A DNA stretch of 13,420 nucleotides, taken from an uncultured Erysipelotrichaceae bacterium. Lineage in GTDB: Bacteria; Bacillota_I; Bacilli_A; Erysipelotrichales; Coprobacillaceae. The translations under genes were made by a program, and so were the position numbers. The DNA lies in NCBI GenBank assembly GCA_910588075.1, contig CAJUOS010000055.1:1-13420 (forward strand), read 5' to 3'. Each line of letters opens with the position of its first letter. Positions within the stretch are counted from its first letter, which is position 1. Shown piece after piece: positions 1-7,537 of this stretch. The notes below the pieces were generated by a model. That model had not been told where the DNA came from and did no database searches. It saw nothing but the letters and a program-made list of their open reading frames with translations.

Positions 1-33
1 GACTGGTCTGATACTGGCGGATCATATTGATAC

Positions 34-516
34 ATGAAAGAAATTCCTCAATTATCTGTTCTAGCAGAAGATTTAGGGGAATTAAGAAATGAAGTTTATG
101 AATTAAGAGATCATTATTCTTTAAAAGGGATGTATGTTTTTCAATTTCATTATCTTAATGATTTTGATTTTGATAAAGTTATTGTTTATACTGGAACCCA
201 TGATAATGATACATTAGTAGGTTGGTTAGATACATTGAATCAGGAAGAATATGAACAATTAGAAAAATTATTAGCTCAATATCATGAAAAAGAAGATTTT
301 CAAAAAATTATTCATTATTGTTTAGATTTAAAAGCTTCTCAAGTTATTATTCCTGTTTGGGATATGATGGGAAATGATAGTTCTTGTCGTTTTAATGTCC
401 CAGGGAAAATTGGTTCTCCTAATTGGGAATATAGATTAACATCTTTTGATGAATTTGATTCATATTTAGAAGCTTATAAAAATATGATAGAAAGTAGTCA
501 TAGAAAAGGGGAATGA
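34..516 (+). CDS. malQ: 4-alpha-glucanotransferase (amylomaltase), C-terminal part only
   Basis: C-terminal ~160 residues of a GH77 4-alpha-glucanotransferase, a cytoplasmic enzyme that moves glucan segments between maltodextrins. Visible landmarks are LAEDLG (residues 10-15), whose Glu is the family's acid/base catalyst, followed by the typical ELR..Y.L.GM..FQF stretch, and GTHDNDT (54-60), carrying the third conserved acidic residue. The end (GSPNWEYR) is also typical. The nucleophile Asp (RIDHFR motif) lies upstream and is missing. The ATG at 34 has no ribosome binding site, and LAEDLG comes far too early for a real start, so this is a fragment. In the same frame a TGA sits at 28-30, and the first ~23 bases are unusually GC-rich for the window. 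The gene is therefore either broken just upstream or joined to foreign/misassembled sequence at the window edge. The stop overlaps the region before the patatin start, suggesting co-transcription. Confidence 0.85.
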   Translation: MKEIPQLSVLAEDLGELRNEVYELRDHYSLKGMYVFQFHYLNDFDFDKVIVYTGTHDNDTLVGWLDTLNQEEYEQLEKLLAQYHEKEDFQKIIHYCLDLKASQVIIPVWDMMGNDSSCRFNVPGKIGSPNWEYRLTSFDEFDSYLEAYKNMIESSHRKGE

Positions 517-518
517 TA

Positions 519-1796
519 ATGAAAAGAGCATTGGTACTTGCAGGAGGAGGCTCAAAAGGAGCTTATGAAGTAGGATTTGTTAAAGCATTACATGAACTTG
601 GAATAGATTATCAGATTGTTACTGGGACATCAATTGGAGCACTTAATGGTTGCTTATTAGCACAACATGATTATTTAGAAATGGAAAATCTATGGAATAC
701 AATGAGTATTAAGAGTGTTTTTGCTGGTGATTTCCATGATGATTTTTCTGTGGATTTAGATTCTGTTTTAAATCAATCTCATCTTTATATATCATTTTTT
801 AAAAGTTATCTTAAAGAAAAAGGGGCAGATATTACTCCTTTAAAAAAGATAATAAGACAATTATTAAATGAAGATAAATTACTTGCATCACCCATAGATT
901 TTGGATTATGTGCTGTTCATTTTCCATCATTAAAACCATTATTCATTACAAAAAGAGAGATGGAAAAAAAGTATATATTTGATTATTTAATTTCTAGTGC
1001 TTCATGTTTTCCTGTATTTCCAATTCATACATTTCAAGGACAATCCTTTATTGATGGTGGTTATTATGATAATGTTCCTATTGATTTAGCTTTTGATATG
1101 GGAGCAGATGAAGTTATTGTTGTTGATATGAGTGAAAATGCAACACATAAACATTATCTGAATAGACCACATGTTATATATACAACACCATACTTAGATT
1201 TAGGTACATTTATGGATTTCACACATGAATCTTTAGAACGAAATCAAAGAATTGGTTATCAAACAGCAATGAAATATTTAGGAAATTATGGTGGAGTGAA
1301 ATATACTTTTAAAACCTTTCATACACCATTGTTTAATGAGTTTTATAAAGAAATTTTATATTTAGAAAGAAATCATAGAACTGTAACAAGAAATGATACA
1401 GTAGGAAATTTAAATGATAAATTTTTAGAATCGCATAAAAATCAACTATTAGATGAAAAAGATTATCTTTATATTACATTAGATTGGTTAGCTGAATTAA
1501 TGAATAGAGATGCTAGTTATGTTTATGATTTTGATTTATTTGTAAATGATCTTTTAGATTTCTATAAAAAATATACAGATAAAGATTATCAAATGATTTC
1601 ATTACGTTCTTTTGAAGATGTTGTTCATACATTGAAAAATATAGGGAAGGTAGGTATTGTTGGCCACCTATTACATGGTATGTTATATCCTGAAGAAGGA
1701 AATATTGATGTAGGAAAATTAATGACAGTTTTTCCTAAAGAACTTGTTATGGCTAAATTATTATTTATGTTATATAACGAAAAAAGGCTTAGATAG
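519..1796 (+). CDS. Patatin-like phospholipase family protein
   Basis: Predicted serine lipid acyl hydrolase of the patatin family, 425 residues, with a Ser-Asp dyad. Seen: the glycine-rich oxyanion loop AGGGSKG (residues 8-14), the nucleophile elbow GTSIG (36-40, Ser38) and the DGG motif (Asp179) followed by YYDNVPIDLA. Roughly residues 290-425 form an acidic, probably helical C-terminal extension that I cannot assign. No signal peptide is obvious, so it is probably cytoplasmic or peripheral to the membrane. Start: ATG 519 is preceded by AAAAGGGG at 504-511 with 7-base spacing. The in-frame ATG at 513 is only one base from that site and is unlikely. It follows malQ without a gap. Its TAG stop lies inside the terminator hairpin shared with the convergent coaX. 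The substrate cannot be deduced. Confidence 0.88.
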   Translation: MKRALVLAGGGSKGAYEVGFVKALHELGIDYQIVTGTSIGALNGCLLAQHDYLEMENLWNTMSIKSVFAGDFHDDFSVDLDSVLNQSHLYISFFKSYLKEKGADITPLKKIIRQLLNEDKLLASPIDFGLCAVHFPSLKPLFITKREMEKKYIFDYLISSASCFPVFPIHTFQGQSFIDGGYYDNVPIDLAFDMGADEVIVVDMSENATHKHYLNRPHVIYTTPYLDLGTFMDFTHESLERNQRIGYQTAMKYLGNYGGVKYTFKTFHTPLFNEFYKEILYLERNHRTVTRNDTVGNLNDKFLESHKNQLLDEKDYLYITLDWLAELMNRDASYVYDFDLFVNDLLDFYKKYTDKDYQMISLRSFEDVVHTLKNIGKVGIVGHLLHGMLYPEEGNIDVGKLMTVFPKELVMAKLLFMLYNEKRLR

Positions 1797-1804
1797 CCTT
1801 TTTT
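1780..1804. terminator. Symmetric bidirectional terminator containing both stop codons
   Basis: A perfect 10-bp inverted repeat, AAAAAAGGCT (1780-1789) and AGCCTTTTTT (1795-1804), with loop TAGAT. Each strand reads as GGCT/AGCC stem plus T6, so it can stop transcription in both directions. The patatin TAG (1794-1796) and the coaX TAA (1791-1789 on the minus strand) both lie in it. Confidence 0.85.
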
Positions 1805-2562
1805 GTTTTCTCATAAATAATTTTTAATCCTTTAAAGGTTAAATCAATATCATAAATATCAATTTCATCTGTTTCATTAGCAATAATTCTACCTAATCCA
1901 CCAGTAGAGATTACTTTTAAATCTTCACCATACTCTTCTTTAATTTTTTTAATAATATATTCAGTTAAGCCAATATATCCAAAAACAGTTCCTGCTTGCA
2001 TTGATTTAATAGTATTCTTTGCAATAATTTTATCTGGTTTTTGAATTTCAACTTCTGGAAGTTTAGCAGCTTGAGAAGAAAGAGCTTGAGCACTAATTCC
2101 AATACCTGGAGCAGTTGCTCCTCCTATAAATTCACCATTTTTAGTAACAACATCATATGTTGTTGCAGTTCCAAAATCAATAACAATACAGGGACCACCA
2201 TAGGTATAAAATGCTCCAGCAGCATCAACCAATCTATCAGCACCAAGAGTTGAAGGATTATCTATTCTAATATCAATTCCAGTTTTAACACCTGGTCCAA
2301 TAAAAATAGGATTTTTATGCAAATATTTTTTGATGGAATTTGTAAATGAGTAGTTAATTTTTGGAACAACACTACTAATAATAATATCTTCTATTTCTTC
2401 TGTATGAATAGAAGAAGCGTTTAAAAATGATAATAGCATAAATCCATACTCATCAGAAGTTCTTTGAAATTTTGTTGTTAAACGATAAGTTCCAATTAAA
2501 TGATTTTGATTATAAATACCAATTGTAATATTTGTATTTCCAATATCAATAACTAATAACAT
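1789..2562 (-). CDS. coaX: Type III pantothenate kinase
   Basis: Phosphorylates pantothenate with ATP, the first step of CoA synthesis, in the cytoplasm. The 257-residue length is normal for CoaX. Seen: the phosphate-binding DIGNTN (residues 6-11), the substrate-site GADR (107-110, with the catalytic Asp109), DFGTATTYD (129-137) and the GGATAPGI loop (148-154). These define the ASKHA-fold type III enzyme, which as a family is not feedback-inhibited by CoA and needs a monovalent cation. The start ATG follows the coaBC stop by one base (TAATATG). Its GGAGG site (2573-2569) lies in the last coaBC codons, with 6-base spacing, so translational coupling is likely. It is the last gene of the operon, and its TAA lies in the shared terminator. 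Confidence 0.96.
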   Translation of the reverse strand: MLLVIDIGNTNITIGIYNQNHLIGTYRLTTKFQRTSDEYGFMLLSFLNASSIHTEEIEDIIISSVVPKINYSFTNSIKKYLHKNPIFIGPGVKTGIDIRIDNPSTLGADRLVDAAGAFYTYGGPCIVIDFGTATTYDVVTKNGEFIGGATAPGIGISAQALSSQAAKLPEVEIQKPDKIIAKNTIKSMQAGTVFGYIGLTEYIIKKIKEEYGEDLKVISTGGLGRIIANETDEIDIYDIDLTFKGLKIIYEKTKKAI

Positions 2563-2563
2563 A

Positions 2564-3748
2564 TTATTCCTCCATATTTATTAATAAATTAAGAATTTCA
2601 TATGCAAGACTTTCTTTAGATTGCAAACCATATTCTTTTATATCTTTATGTGTTATTATAGACACTATATTTGTATCACCTTGAAAGCCAGCACCTTGTG
2701 TTTTTAAATGATTAGCAACAATCATATCACAGTTTTTCTTTTTTAATTTTTCAAAAGCATTTTGAATAAGATTATTTGTTTCCATAGCAAATCCACATAA
2801 GATTTGATTTTCTTTTTTTATTTTTCCTAGTTCAAAAAGAATATCCTTATTTTTATTTAATTGCAAATGAATATAGTTTTCACTCTTTTTTATTTTTTCA
2901 TCTGCGATTTCTTCACATGAATAGTCAGCAACAGCTGCTGACATAATAATTATATCTTGAGTTGGAGCTAGAGGCATTATTGTATGATACATTTGTGATG
3001 CTGTTGTTATAGGATGAAAGTGAACACTATAAGGAACTTTTAAATGTGTAGGACCACTTACCAATGTAACATTTGCCCCTAAACAAAACGCTGCTTTTGC
3101 TAGAGCATATCCCATTTTACCACTGGAGTGATTTGTAATATAGCGCACAGGATCAATACTTTCTTGAGTAGGACCAGCACTAATGAGTATATTTTTGTTT
3201 TTTAATATTTTGGGAGTTAAAGCATACTGAATCATCTCTAAAAGATCTTCTTCATCAGCTAGTTTTCCTTTTCCAATATCTCCACAAGCCAATAGTCCAC
3301 TAATAGGTTCAACAAATAAGACATGATGTTCCTTAAGGAGTTGAATATTTCTTTGTGTAAGAGAGTTTTTATACATATGAACATTCATTGCAGGGGCAAT
3401 GAGTTTTGTACATGTAGCAGCTAAAAAAGCACTTGTTAGCATGTTATCTGCAAAACCATTTGCTAATTTAGCAATTGTGTGGGCACTTGCAGGGATAACT
3501 GCAAATAAATCAGCATCTTTAACAATATCAATATGAGTAATAATAGCTGGATTTTCATCATCAAATGTATCTACATAAACTTTTCTTTTGGTTAATGATT
3601 GAATACAAATAGGATTAATAAATTTGGTTGCACTTTCACTCATCATGACTTCAACATGAAAATCTTTTTTGATTAAATCACTAATTAACTGAACAGCTTT
3701 AAATGCAGCTATACTTCCAGTTATTCCTATAACAATTTTCTTTGACAT
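2564..3748 (-). CDS. coaBC: Bifunctional phosphopantothenoylcysteine decarboxylase / phosphopantothenate-cysteine ligase
   Basis: Catalyses two consecutive CoA steps: ligation of cysteine to 4'-phosphopantothenate (CoaB) and FMN-dependent decarboxylation to 4'-phosphopantetheine (CoaC). From the chosen start it has 394 residues. CoaC domain, about 1-180: flavin-site GSIAAFKA (11-18), active-site His72, PAMN (119-122) and LACGD (153-157) with the catalytic Cys155. CoaB domain, about 185 to the end: ISAGPTQE, the dinucleotide-type SSGKMGYALA loop, AAVADY, KIKK and GFAMET. Start: ATG 3748 has AGAGGT (3760-3755) six bases upstream and gives the standard MSKKIVIGITGS N-terminus. An in-frame ATG at 3766, overlapping the previous stop as TAATG, would add six residues and is less likely. 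Middle gene of the CoA-precursor operon. Confidence 0.96.
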   Translation of the reverse strand: MSKKIVIGITGSIAAFKAVQLISDLIKKDFHVEVMMSESATKFINPICIQSLTKRKVYVDTFDDENPAIITHIDIVKDADLFAVIPASAHTIAKLANGFADNMLTSAFLAATCTKLIAPAMNVHMYKNSLTQRNIQLLKEHHVLFVEPISGLLACGDIGKGKLADEEDLLEMIQYALTPKILKNKNILISAGPTQESIDPVRYITNHSSGKMGYALAKAAFCLGANVTLVSGPTHLKVPYSVHFHPITTASQMYHTIMPLAPTQDIIIMSAAVADYSCEEIADEKIKKSENYIHLQLNKNKDILFELGKIKKENQILCGFAMETNNLIQNAFEKLKKKNCDMIVANHLKTQGAGFQGDTNIVSIITHKDIKEYGLQSKESLAYEILNLLINMEE

Positions 3749-3765
3749 ACAATGACCTCTTTTCA

Positions 3766-4356
3766 TTATTTTATTTTTATTAAAATACGTGATACCATTA
3801 CAGCAATTATTGTTCCAACAATGGCTTCTAAAATTCCATTTGTAGTTATAATCCTTAACAAATAGGGTAAGAGTTCAGAAAAACTTTTACCTAAAGCAGA
3901 AGCGTATTCACTTCCAAAAATAACATATATACCACCTAAAACAAGAAAAGTATTTGTTATTGAACCTAAAAAAGAACCAGTAATCATTGCTAAATAGTCA
4001 TTTTTCTCTTTTAACAATTCATAAATCCAACCAGCAACATATCCAATGAGAATTCTTGGAACAATAGCTATCAAAGCACTTAGAATAGATCCACTTATGA
4101 ATGGTGAAAAGACAAAAGATGTGATAGTAGGTTGAATCGTATTGATAATAAGACTTGATATTCCAAAGACTAGTCCAATTCCAGCTCCTTTTTCTTTACC
4201 TAAAACAATACCTGCAATAATAACAGGAATATGCAAGGTTGTTGCACGAAGGGGACCAATAGGAATAAAGCCTAAAAAAGGTACCATCACCATGAGAATT
4301 TCAATCGCTATAAATAGCGATATGAACGCTAGGTTCTTAGTTTTTTGATTATTCAT
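3766..4356 (-). CDS. ECF transporter S component, probably for pantothenate
   Basis: Membrane substrate-binding (S) subunit of an energy-coupling-factor vitamin transporter, 196 residues with about six hydrophobic segments. Seen: the TTLHIPVIIAGIVLGKEKGAGIG stretch (about residues 39-61), characteristic of this S-component group, a later GSITNT motif, and a basic tail. No ECF ATPase or T subunit is in the window, so it presumably shares a general module encoded elsewhere. Directly upstream of coaBC and coaX and read with them, it most likely imports pantothenate, a PanT-like role. That substrate is inferred from context. Start: ATG 4356 has TGGAGGT (4367-4361) at 4-base spacing. The GTG at 4368 overlaps this site and is rejected. 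The stop overlaps the longer coaBC reading frame. Confidence 0.85.
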   Translation of the reverse strand: MNNQKTKNLAFISLFIAIEILMVMVPFLGFIPIGPLRATTLHIPVIIAGIVLGKEKGAGIGLVFGISSLIINTIQPTITSFVFSPFISGSILSALIAIVPRILIGYVAGWIYELLKEKNDYLAMITGSFLGSITNTFLVLGGIYVIFGSEYASALGKSFSELLPYLLRIITTNGILEAIVGTIIAVMVSRILIKIK

Positions 4357-4467
4357 TTTTACCTCCACTATCGCTTCAAAAGAATGCGACGTTATATTTA
4401 TTTGTTAAAAGTTAGATAAAGTTAATGCTATTTAGTCATTACTATATATATCACCTTTAACAAAAAC

Positions 4468-4496
4468 ATTATACATGACTTGTATATAAAAAACAA
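4468..4496 (-). promoter_or_regulatory. Promoter of the ECF/coaBC/coaX operon
   Basis: On the minus strand, -35 TTGTTT (4496-4491) and -10 TATAAT (4473-4468) are 17 bases apart, predicting a start near 4461 and a ~105-base leader. The leader holds an imperfect hairpin, TCGCTTC-AAAA-GAAtGCGA in plus-strand bases at 4371-4389, just upstream of the ribosome binding site. I recognise no known riboswitch in it. Confidence 0.6.
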
Positions 4497-4543
4497 TAAA
4501 TGATTTCTAATAAATAGTAATGATTATTATTATTGAAAAACTC

Positions 4544-4571
4544 TTGATTTTTCCAAAAATTGTAGTATAAT
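4544..4571 (+). promoter_or_regulatory. Rubrerythrin promoter
   Basis: -35 TTGATT (4544-4549) and -10 TATAAT (4566-4571) with a 16-base spacer. The predicted start near 4578 leaves a ~25-base leader with GGAGG at 4591-4595. No clear peroxide-regulator operator is visible. Confidence 0.65.
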
Positions 4572-4603
4572 GATGACATAAAAGAAAATAGGAGGAAAAA
4601 ATT

Positions 4604-5149
4604 ATGACAAAATGGGTTTGTAGTGTATGTGGTTATGTACATGAAGGTGATAGTGCACCAGAACAATGTCCTGTATGTAAAGTAGGGGCAGACAAATTTA
4701 CAAAACAAGATGGAGAAATGACTTGGGCAGCTGAACATGTTGTTGGAGTAGCACAAGGTGTTTCTGAAGATATTATTAAAGATTTAAGAGCTAATTTTGA
4801 AGGTGAATGTAGCGAAGTTGGTATGTATTTAGCAATGGCTAGAGTTGCTCATAGAGAAGGATATCCAGAAGTTGGATTATATTATGAAAAAGCAGCTTGG
4901 GAAGAAGCAGAACATGCAGCTAAATTTGCTGAATTATTAGGAGAAGTTGTTACTGATTCTACTGAAAAAAATCTTCAATTACGTGTAGATGCTGAAAATG
5001 GAGCAACTGCTGGTAAAGTTGATTTAGCTAAACGTGCAAAAGCTGCAGATTTAGATGCAATTCATGATACAGTACATGAAATGGCTAGAGATGAAGCTAG
5101 ACATGGTAAAGCATTTGCTGGATTATTAAAAAGATATTTTGGTAAATAA
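4604..5149 (+). CDS. Reverse-type rubrerythrin (N-terminal rubredoxin, C-terminal diiron domain)
   Basis: Cytoplasmic peroxide/oxygen-defence protein of anaerobes that reduces H2O2 using electrons passed from a rubredoxin-type iron to a diiron site. Of its 181 residues, 1-35 form a rubredoxin knuckle pair (Cys6, Cys9, Cys22, Cys25). Residues about 48-181 form a ferritin-like four-helix domain with EGECSEVGMY, EEAEHAAKFAE and EMARDEARHGKAF supplying the Glu/His iron ligands. The domain order is the reverse of classical rubrerythrin, matching the clostridial revRbr type, which is known as an NADH-linked peroxidase. ATG 4604 follows GGAGG (4591-4595) by 8 bases. The gene stands alone between its own promoter and terminator. 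Codons are somewhat richer in GC than its neighbours', as expected for strong expression. Confidence 0.93.
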   Translation: MTKWVCSVCGYVHEGDSAPEQCPVCKVGADKFTKQDGEMTWAAEHVVGVAQGVSEDIIKDLRANFEGECSEVGMYLAMARVAHREGYPEVGLYYEKAAWEEAEHAAKFAELLGEVVTDSTEKNLQLRVDAENGATAGKVDLAKRAKAADLDAIHDTVHEMARDEARHGKAFAGLLKRYFGK

Positions 5150-5160
5150 AAATTAATGAT

Positions 5161-5197
5161 AAAGATGTGAGTGTAAAAACATTTACATCTTTTTTTT
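5161..5197 (+). terminator. Rubrerythrin terminator
   Basis: Stem of 11 pairs (two G-U): GATGTGAGTGT (5164-5174) with ACATTTACATC (5179-5189) around an AAAA loop, followed by eight T (5190-5197). It starts 12 bases after the rubrerythrin stop. Confidence 0.85.
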
Positions 5198-5306
5198 ATT
5201 TTGGTTGTCTTGAACACTTTCATTTGATGAGTTGTTACTATGATAGGATTTATAATTTGTTTATGGTATCATATATCTAGCATCATGTTTAATTAAGGAG
5301 AAAAAT

Positions 5307-6026
5307 ATGGAATTTAAAGATAAAGTTGTTATTGTAACTGGTGGGGTATTGGGAATTGGAAAATGTATTGTTGATATGTTTCAAAAAGAAGGTGCTCATG
5401 TTTGTGTGATTGATATTTTAGAAAATGATTATTTTCAAGGAGATATTGGAGATAAGCAAGTATTAGAAACATTTTGTCAAAAGATTATAGATGATTATGG
5501 TCAAGTAGATTATATAATCAATAATGCTACACCTTTATTTAAAGGGATTGATACATGTACATATGAAGAATTTCAATATGCCTTATCAGTGGGAGTAACT
5601 GCACCATTTTATTTAGTGAAATTATTAAAAAACAATTTAAATAAAGGAGCAAGTATTGTAAATATTTCTTCTTCTAGAGATCGTATGTCTCAACCTCAAA
5701 GTGAGAGTTATACAGCTGCTAAAGGTGCTATTGCTTCACTTACTCATAGTTTAGCGACTTCACTTCAAGGGAAAGCAAGAGTAAATTCTATTTCTCCAGG
5801 CTGGATTGATACTCAAGATAAAGAATACAGAGGTTCAGATGCTTCACAACATTTAGTAAAACGTGTTGGTAAAGTAGAGGATATTGCTCATATGGTTTTG
5901 TTTTTATGTAGTGATAAGGCTGGTTTTATAACTGGAGAAAATATATGTATTGATGGTGGGATGACAAAATTAATGATATATCATGATGATCATGGCTGGT
6001 TGTTTAATGAAGAGATGAGAAAGTAA
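5307..6026 (+). CDS. Short-chain dehydrogenase/reductase (SDR) family oxidoreductase
   Basis: Classical SDR, 239 residues, Rossmann fold, cytoplasmic. Seen: the coenzyme loop TGGVLGIG (11-18), Asp36 at the end of beta-2 (VCVID), which favours NAD(H) over NADP(H), NNA (72-74), catalytic Ser122 in NISSSRD, YTAAK with Tyr135 and Lys139, and SPGWIDT. The C-terminus, MTKLMIYHDDHGW, is a recognisable tail of a Firmicutes SDR subgroup whose substrate I cannot name. ATG 5307 follows AAGGAG (5295-5300) by 6 bases. A -10-like TATAAT sits at 5251-5256, but no -35 lies at a good distance (TTGTTA at 5232 is only 13 bases away), so the promoter is uncertain. The symporter gene begins 84 bases downstream and has its own promoter candidate, so a functional link is only possible. 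Confidence 0.9.
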   Translation: MEFKDKVVIVTGGVLGIGKCIVDMFQKEGAHVCVIDILENDYFQGDIGDKQVLETFCQKIIDDYGQVDYIINNATPLFKGIDTCTYEEFQYALSVGVTAPFYLVKLLKNNLNKGASIVNISSSRDRMSQPQSESYTAAKGAIASLTHSLATSLQGKARVNSISPGWIDTQDKEYRGSDASQHLVKRVGKVEDIAHMVLFLCSDKAGFITGENICIDGGMTKLMIYHDDHGWLFNEEMRK

Positions 6027-6052
6027 TATATAGTCAATAGAGAAGTTTTTGG

Positions 6053-6081
6053 TTGACTGATTATATAAGTTTTAGTAATAT
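6053..6081 (+). promoter_or_regulatory. Candidate promoter of the NSS symporter
   Basis: -35 TTGACT (6053-6058) and -10 TAATAT (6076-6081) with a 17-base spacer. The predicted start near 6088 lies just before the AAAGGGG ribosome binding site at 6098-6104. Confidence 0.5.
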
Positions 6082-6110
6082 TTCAATGACAGATATGAAA
6101 GGGGATTTAT

Positions 6111-7481
6111 ATGGGAAGAGAAAAATTTTCATCACGTTTGGGATTTATTTTAATTTCAGCGGGATGTGCAATTGGTTTAGGAAATGTGTGGAGATTTCCA
6201 TATATTGTAGGTCAATATGGAGGCGCTTTATTTGTTTTTATTTATTTGATTTTTTTAGTTATTTTAGGTGCACCTATAATGACAATGGAATTTGCAGTTG
6301 GGAGAGCAAGTCAAAAAAGTTGTGTAAAAGCATTTGGTAAATTATTACCTCAAAAGAAAATTTGGGAGAAAATTGGCTATTTTCAAGCAGCTGGTAATTA
6401 TGTATTAATGATGTTTTATACAACTGTTGGTGGTTGGATGATTTCTTATTTCTTTAAGATGATAAGTGGAGATTTTCAAGGTATAACTCCAACTCAGGTT
6501 GCTGATATTTTTAGTCAATCATTACAAGATCCTTTTTTACAGATTTTTTGGATGATTATTGTTGTTTTATTAGCATTTGGTATTTGTTCATTAGGTTTAC
6601 AAAATGGAGTTGAAAAAATAACAAAGATTATGATGTCATCTTTGTTTATCATTATTATTATATTAGTTGTCAGAGCTATTACTTTACCTCATGCAATGGA
6701 AGGATTATCTTTCTATCTTGTTCCTCATTTTGAAGTGATAGAAAAGTATGGATTATTAGAAATTATTTTTGCAGCAATGGGACAAGCTTTTTTTACTTTA
6801 AGTTTAGGTATAGGAGCTATTGCTATATTTGGAAGTTATATCAATAAAGATAGACGTTTATTTGGTGAAACAGTAAGTGTTTGTGTTCTTGATACTTTTG
6901 TAGCTATTATGTCTGGATTAATTGTTTTTCCTGCTTGTTTTGCTTTTGGAGTTAATCCTGAAAGTGGACCTGGACTTGTTTTTATTACATTACCTAGTAT
7001 ATTTAATGAAATGTGGTTAGGACAATTTTGGGGTTGTTTATTTTTCATTTTTATGAGTTTTGCTGCTTTATCAACAATTATTGCAGTTTTTGAAAATATT
7101 ATTTCTTTTGGAATGGATTTATTTCATTGGTCAAGAAAAAAATCAGTTATGATTCATTTGATATTAATTCTTGTTTTATCATTACCATGTGCATTAGGGT
7201 TTAATGTACTCAATTTTATACAACCATTAGGAGTAGGGACAACAATTCAAGATTTAGAAGACTTTTTAGTAACATATAATTTTTTACCTTTAGGTTCATT
7301 AGCTTATCTTATTTTTTGTACTTCACGTTATGGATGGGGATTTAAAAATTTTCTTGGCGAAGTGAATACTGGGAAGGGTATATCCTTCCCAAAATGGACA
7401 TATTGTTATTTGAAATATATTTTACCACTTATTATTATCTTTATTTTTGTACAAGGATATTGGAGTTTCTTCTTTTCATAA
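6111..7481 (+). CDS. Sodium-dependent amino-acid symporter, NSS (SLC6-like) family
   Basis: Integral membrane Na+-coupled transporter with the LeuT fold, 456 residues. The signature TM1 SAGCAIGLGNVWRFPY (16-31) contains the unwound Na+/substrate segment, with Asn25 and Arg28 matching conserved LeuT positions. The TM6 region GQAFFTLSLGIGAIAIFGSY (about 224-243) is the second unwound helix. I count about 11 hydrophobic segments, the last at about 434-455. Eleven rather than twelve helices is the common bacterial form (Tyt1-like). The substrate is probably an amino acid; the specificity cannot be read here. The start ATG 6111 has AAAGGGG (6098-6104) at 6-base spacing. A terminator follows 8 bases after the stop, so the gene is monocistronic or the last of a unit with the SDR. 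Confidence 0.93.
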   Translation: MGREKFSSRLGFILISAGCAIGLGNVWRFPYIVGQYGGALFVFIYLIFLVILGAPIMTMEFAVGRASQKSCVKAFGKLLPQKKIWEKIGYFQAAGNYVLMMFYTTVGGWMISYFFKMISGDFQGITPTQVADIFSQSLQDPFLQIFWMIIVVLLAFGICSLGLQNGVEKITKIMMSSLFIIIIILVVRAITLPHAMEGLSFYLVPHFEVIEKYGLLEIIFAAMGQAFFTLSLGIGAIAIFGSYINKDRRLFGETVSVCVLDTFVAIMSGLIVFPACFAFGVNPESGPGLVFITLPSIFNEMWLGQFWGCLFFIFMSFAALSTIIAVFENIISFGMDLFHWSRKKSVMIHLILILVLSLPCALGFNVLNFIQPLGVGTTIQDLEDFLVTYNFLPLGSLAYLIFCTSRYGWGFKNFLGEVNTGKGISFPKWTYCYLKYILPLIIIFIFVQGYWSFFFS

Positions 7482-7488
7482 AGTTTTT

Positions 7489-7517
7489 AAGATATGTATA
7501 TTTGCATATCTTTTTTT
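7489..7517 (+). terminator. NSS symporter terminator
   Basis: Stem AAGATATG (7489-7496) with CATATCTT (7505-7512), loop of 8 bases, and seven T running from 7511. It begins 8 bases after the symporter stop and insulates the PadR operon promoter. Confidence 0.75.
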
Positions 7518-7537
7518 ATTAAATTTTACAATACTTG

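Noticed and set aside
28..30. TGA read as Trp (alternative genetic code) to explain the malQ interruption
   Set aside because: TGG is used throughout and TGA cleanly ends genes such as the one at 8723, so recoding is not supported.
513..518. Upstream ATG for the patatin gene
   Set aside because: It lies one base after the ribosome site; ATG 519 has correct spacing and gives the usual MKRALVLAGGG start.
2041..2253. 70-codon plus-strand frame opposite coaX
   Set aside because: Composed of Ser/Asn/Ile runs antisense to conserved coaX motifs, with no ribosome site; a shadow of the real gene.
4428..4439. Three-codon upstream frame (MTK) in the CoA operon leader
   Set aside because: An AGGTGAT-like site lies about 11 bases before it, but such tiny frames are expected by chance in AT-rich DNA; not annotated as a gene.
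4469..4756. 95-codon minus-strand frame opposite the rubrerythrin start
   Set aside because: It runs through the rubrerythrin promoter and rubredoxin cysteines in antisense; its Phe/Tyr-rich product looks non-coding.
6053..6340. 95-codon plus-strand frame overlapping the NSS gene start
   Set aside because: It is out of frame with TM1 of the symporter, whose signature is unmistakable, and has no ribosome site.
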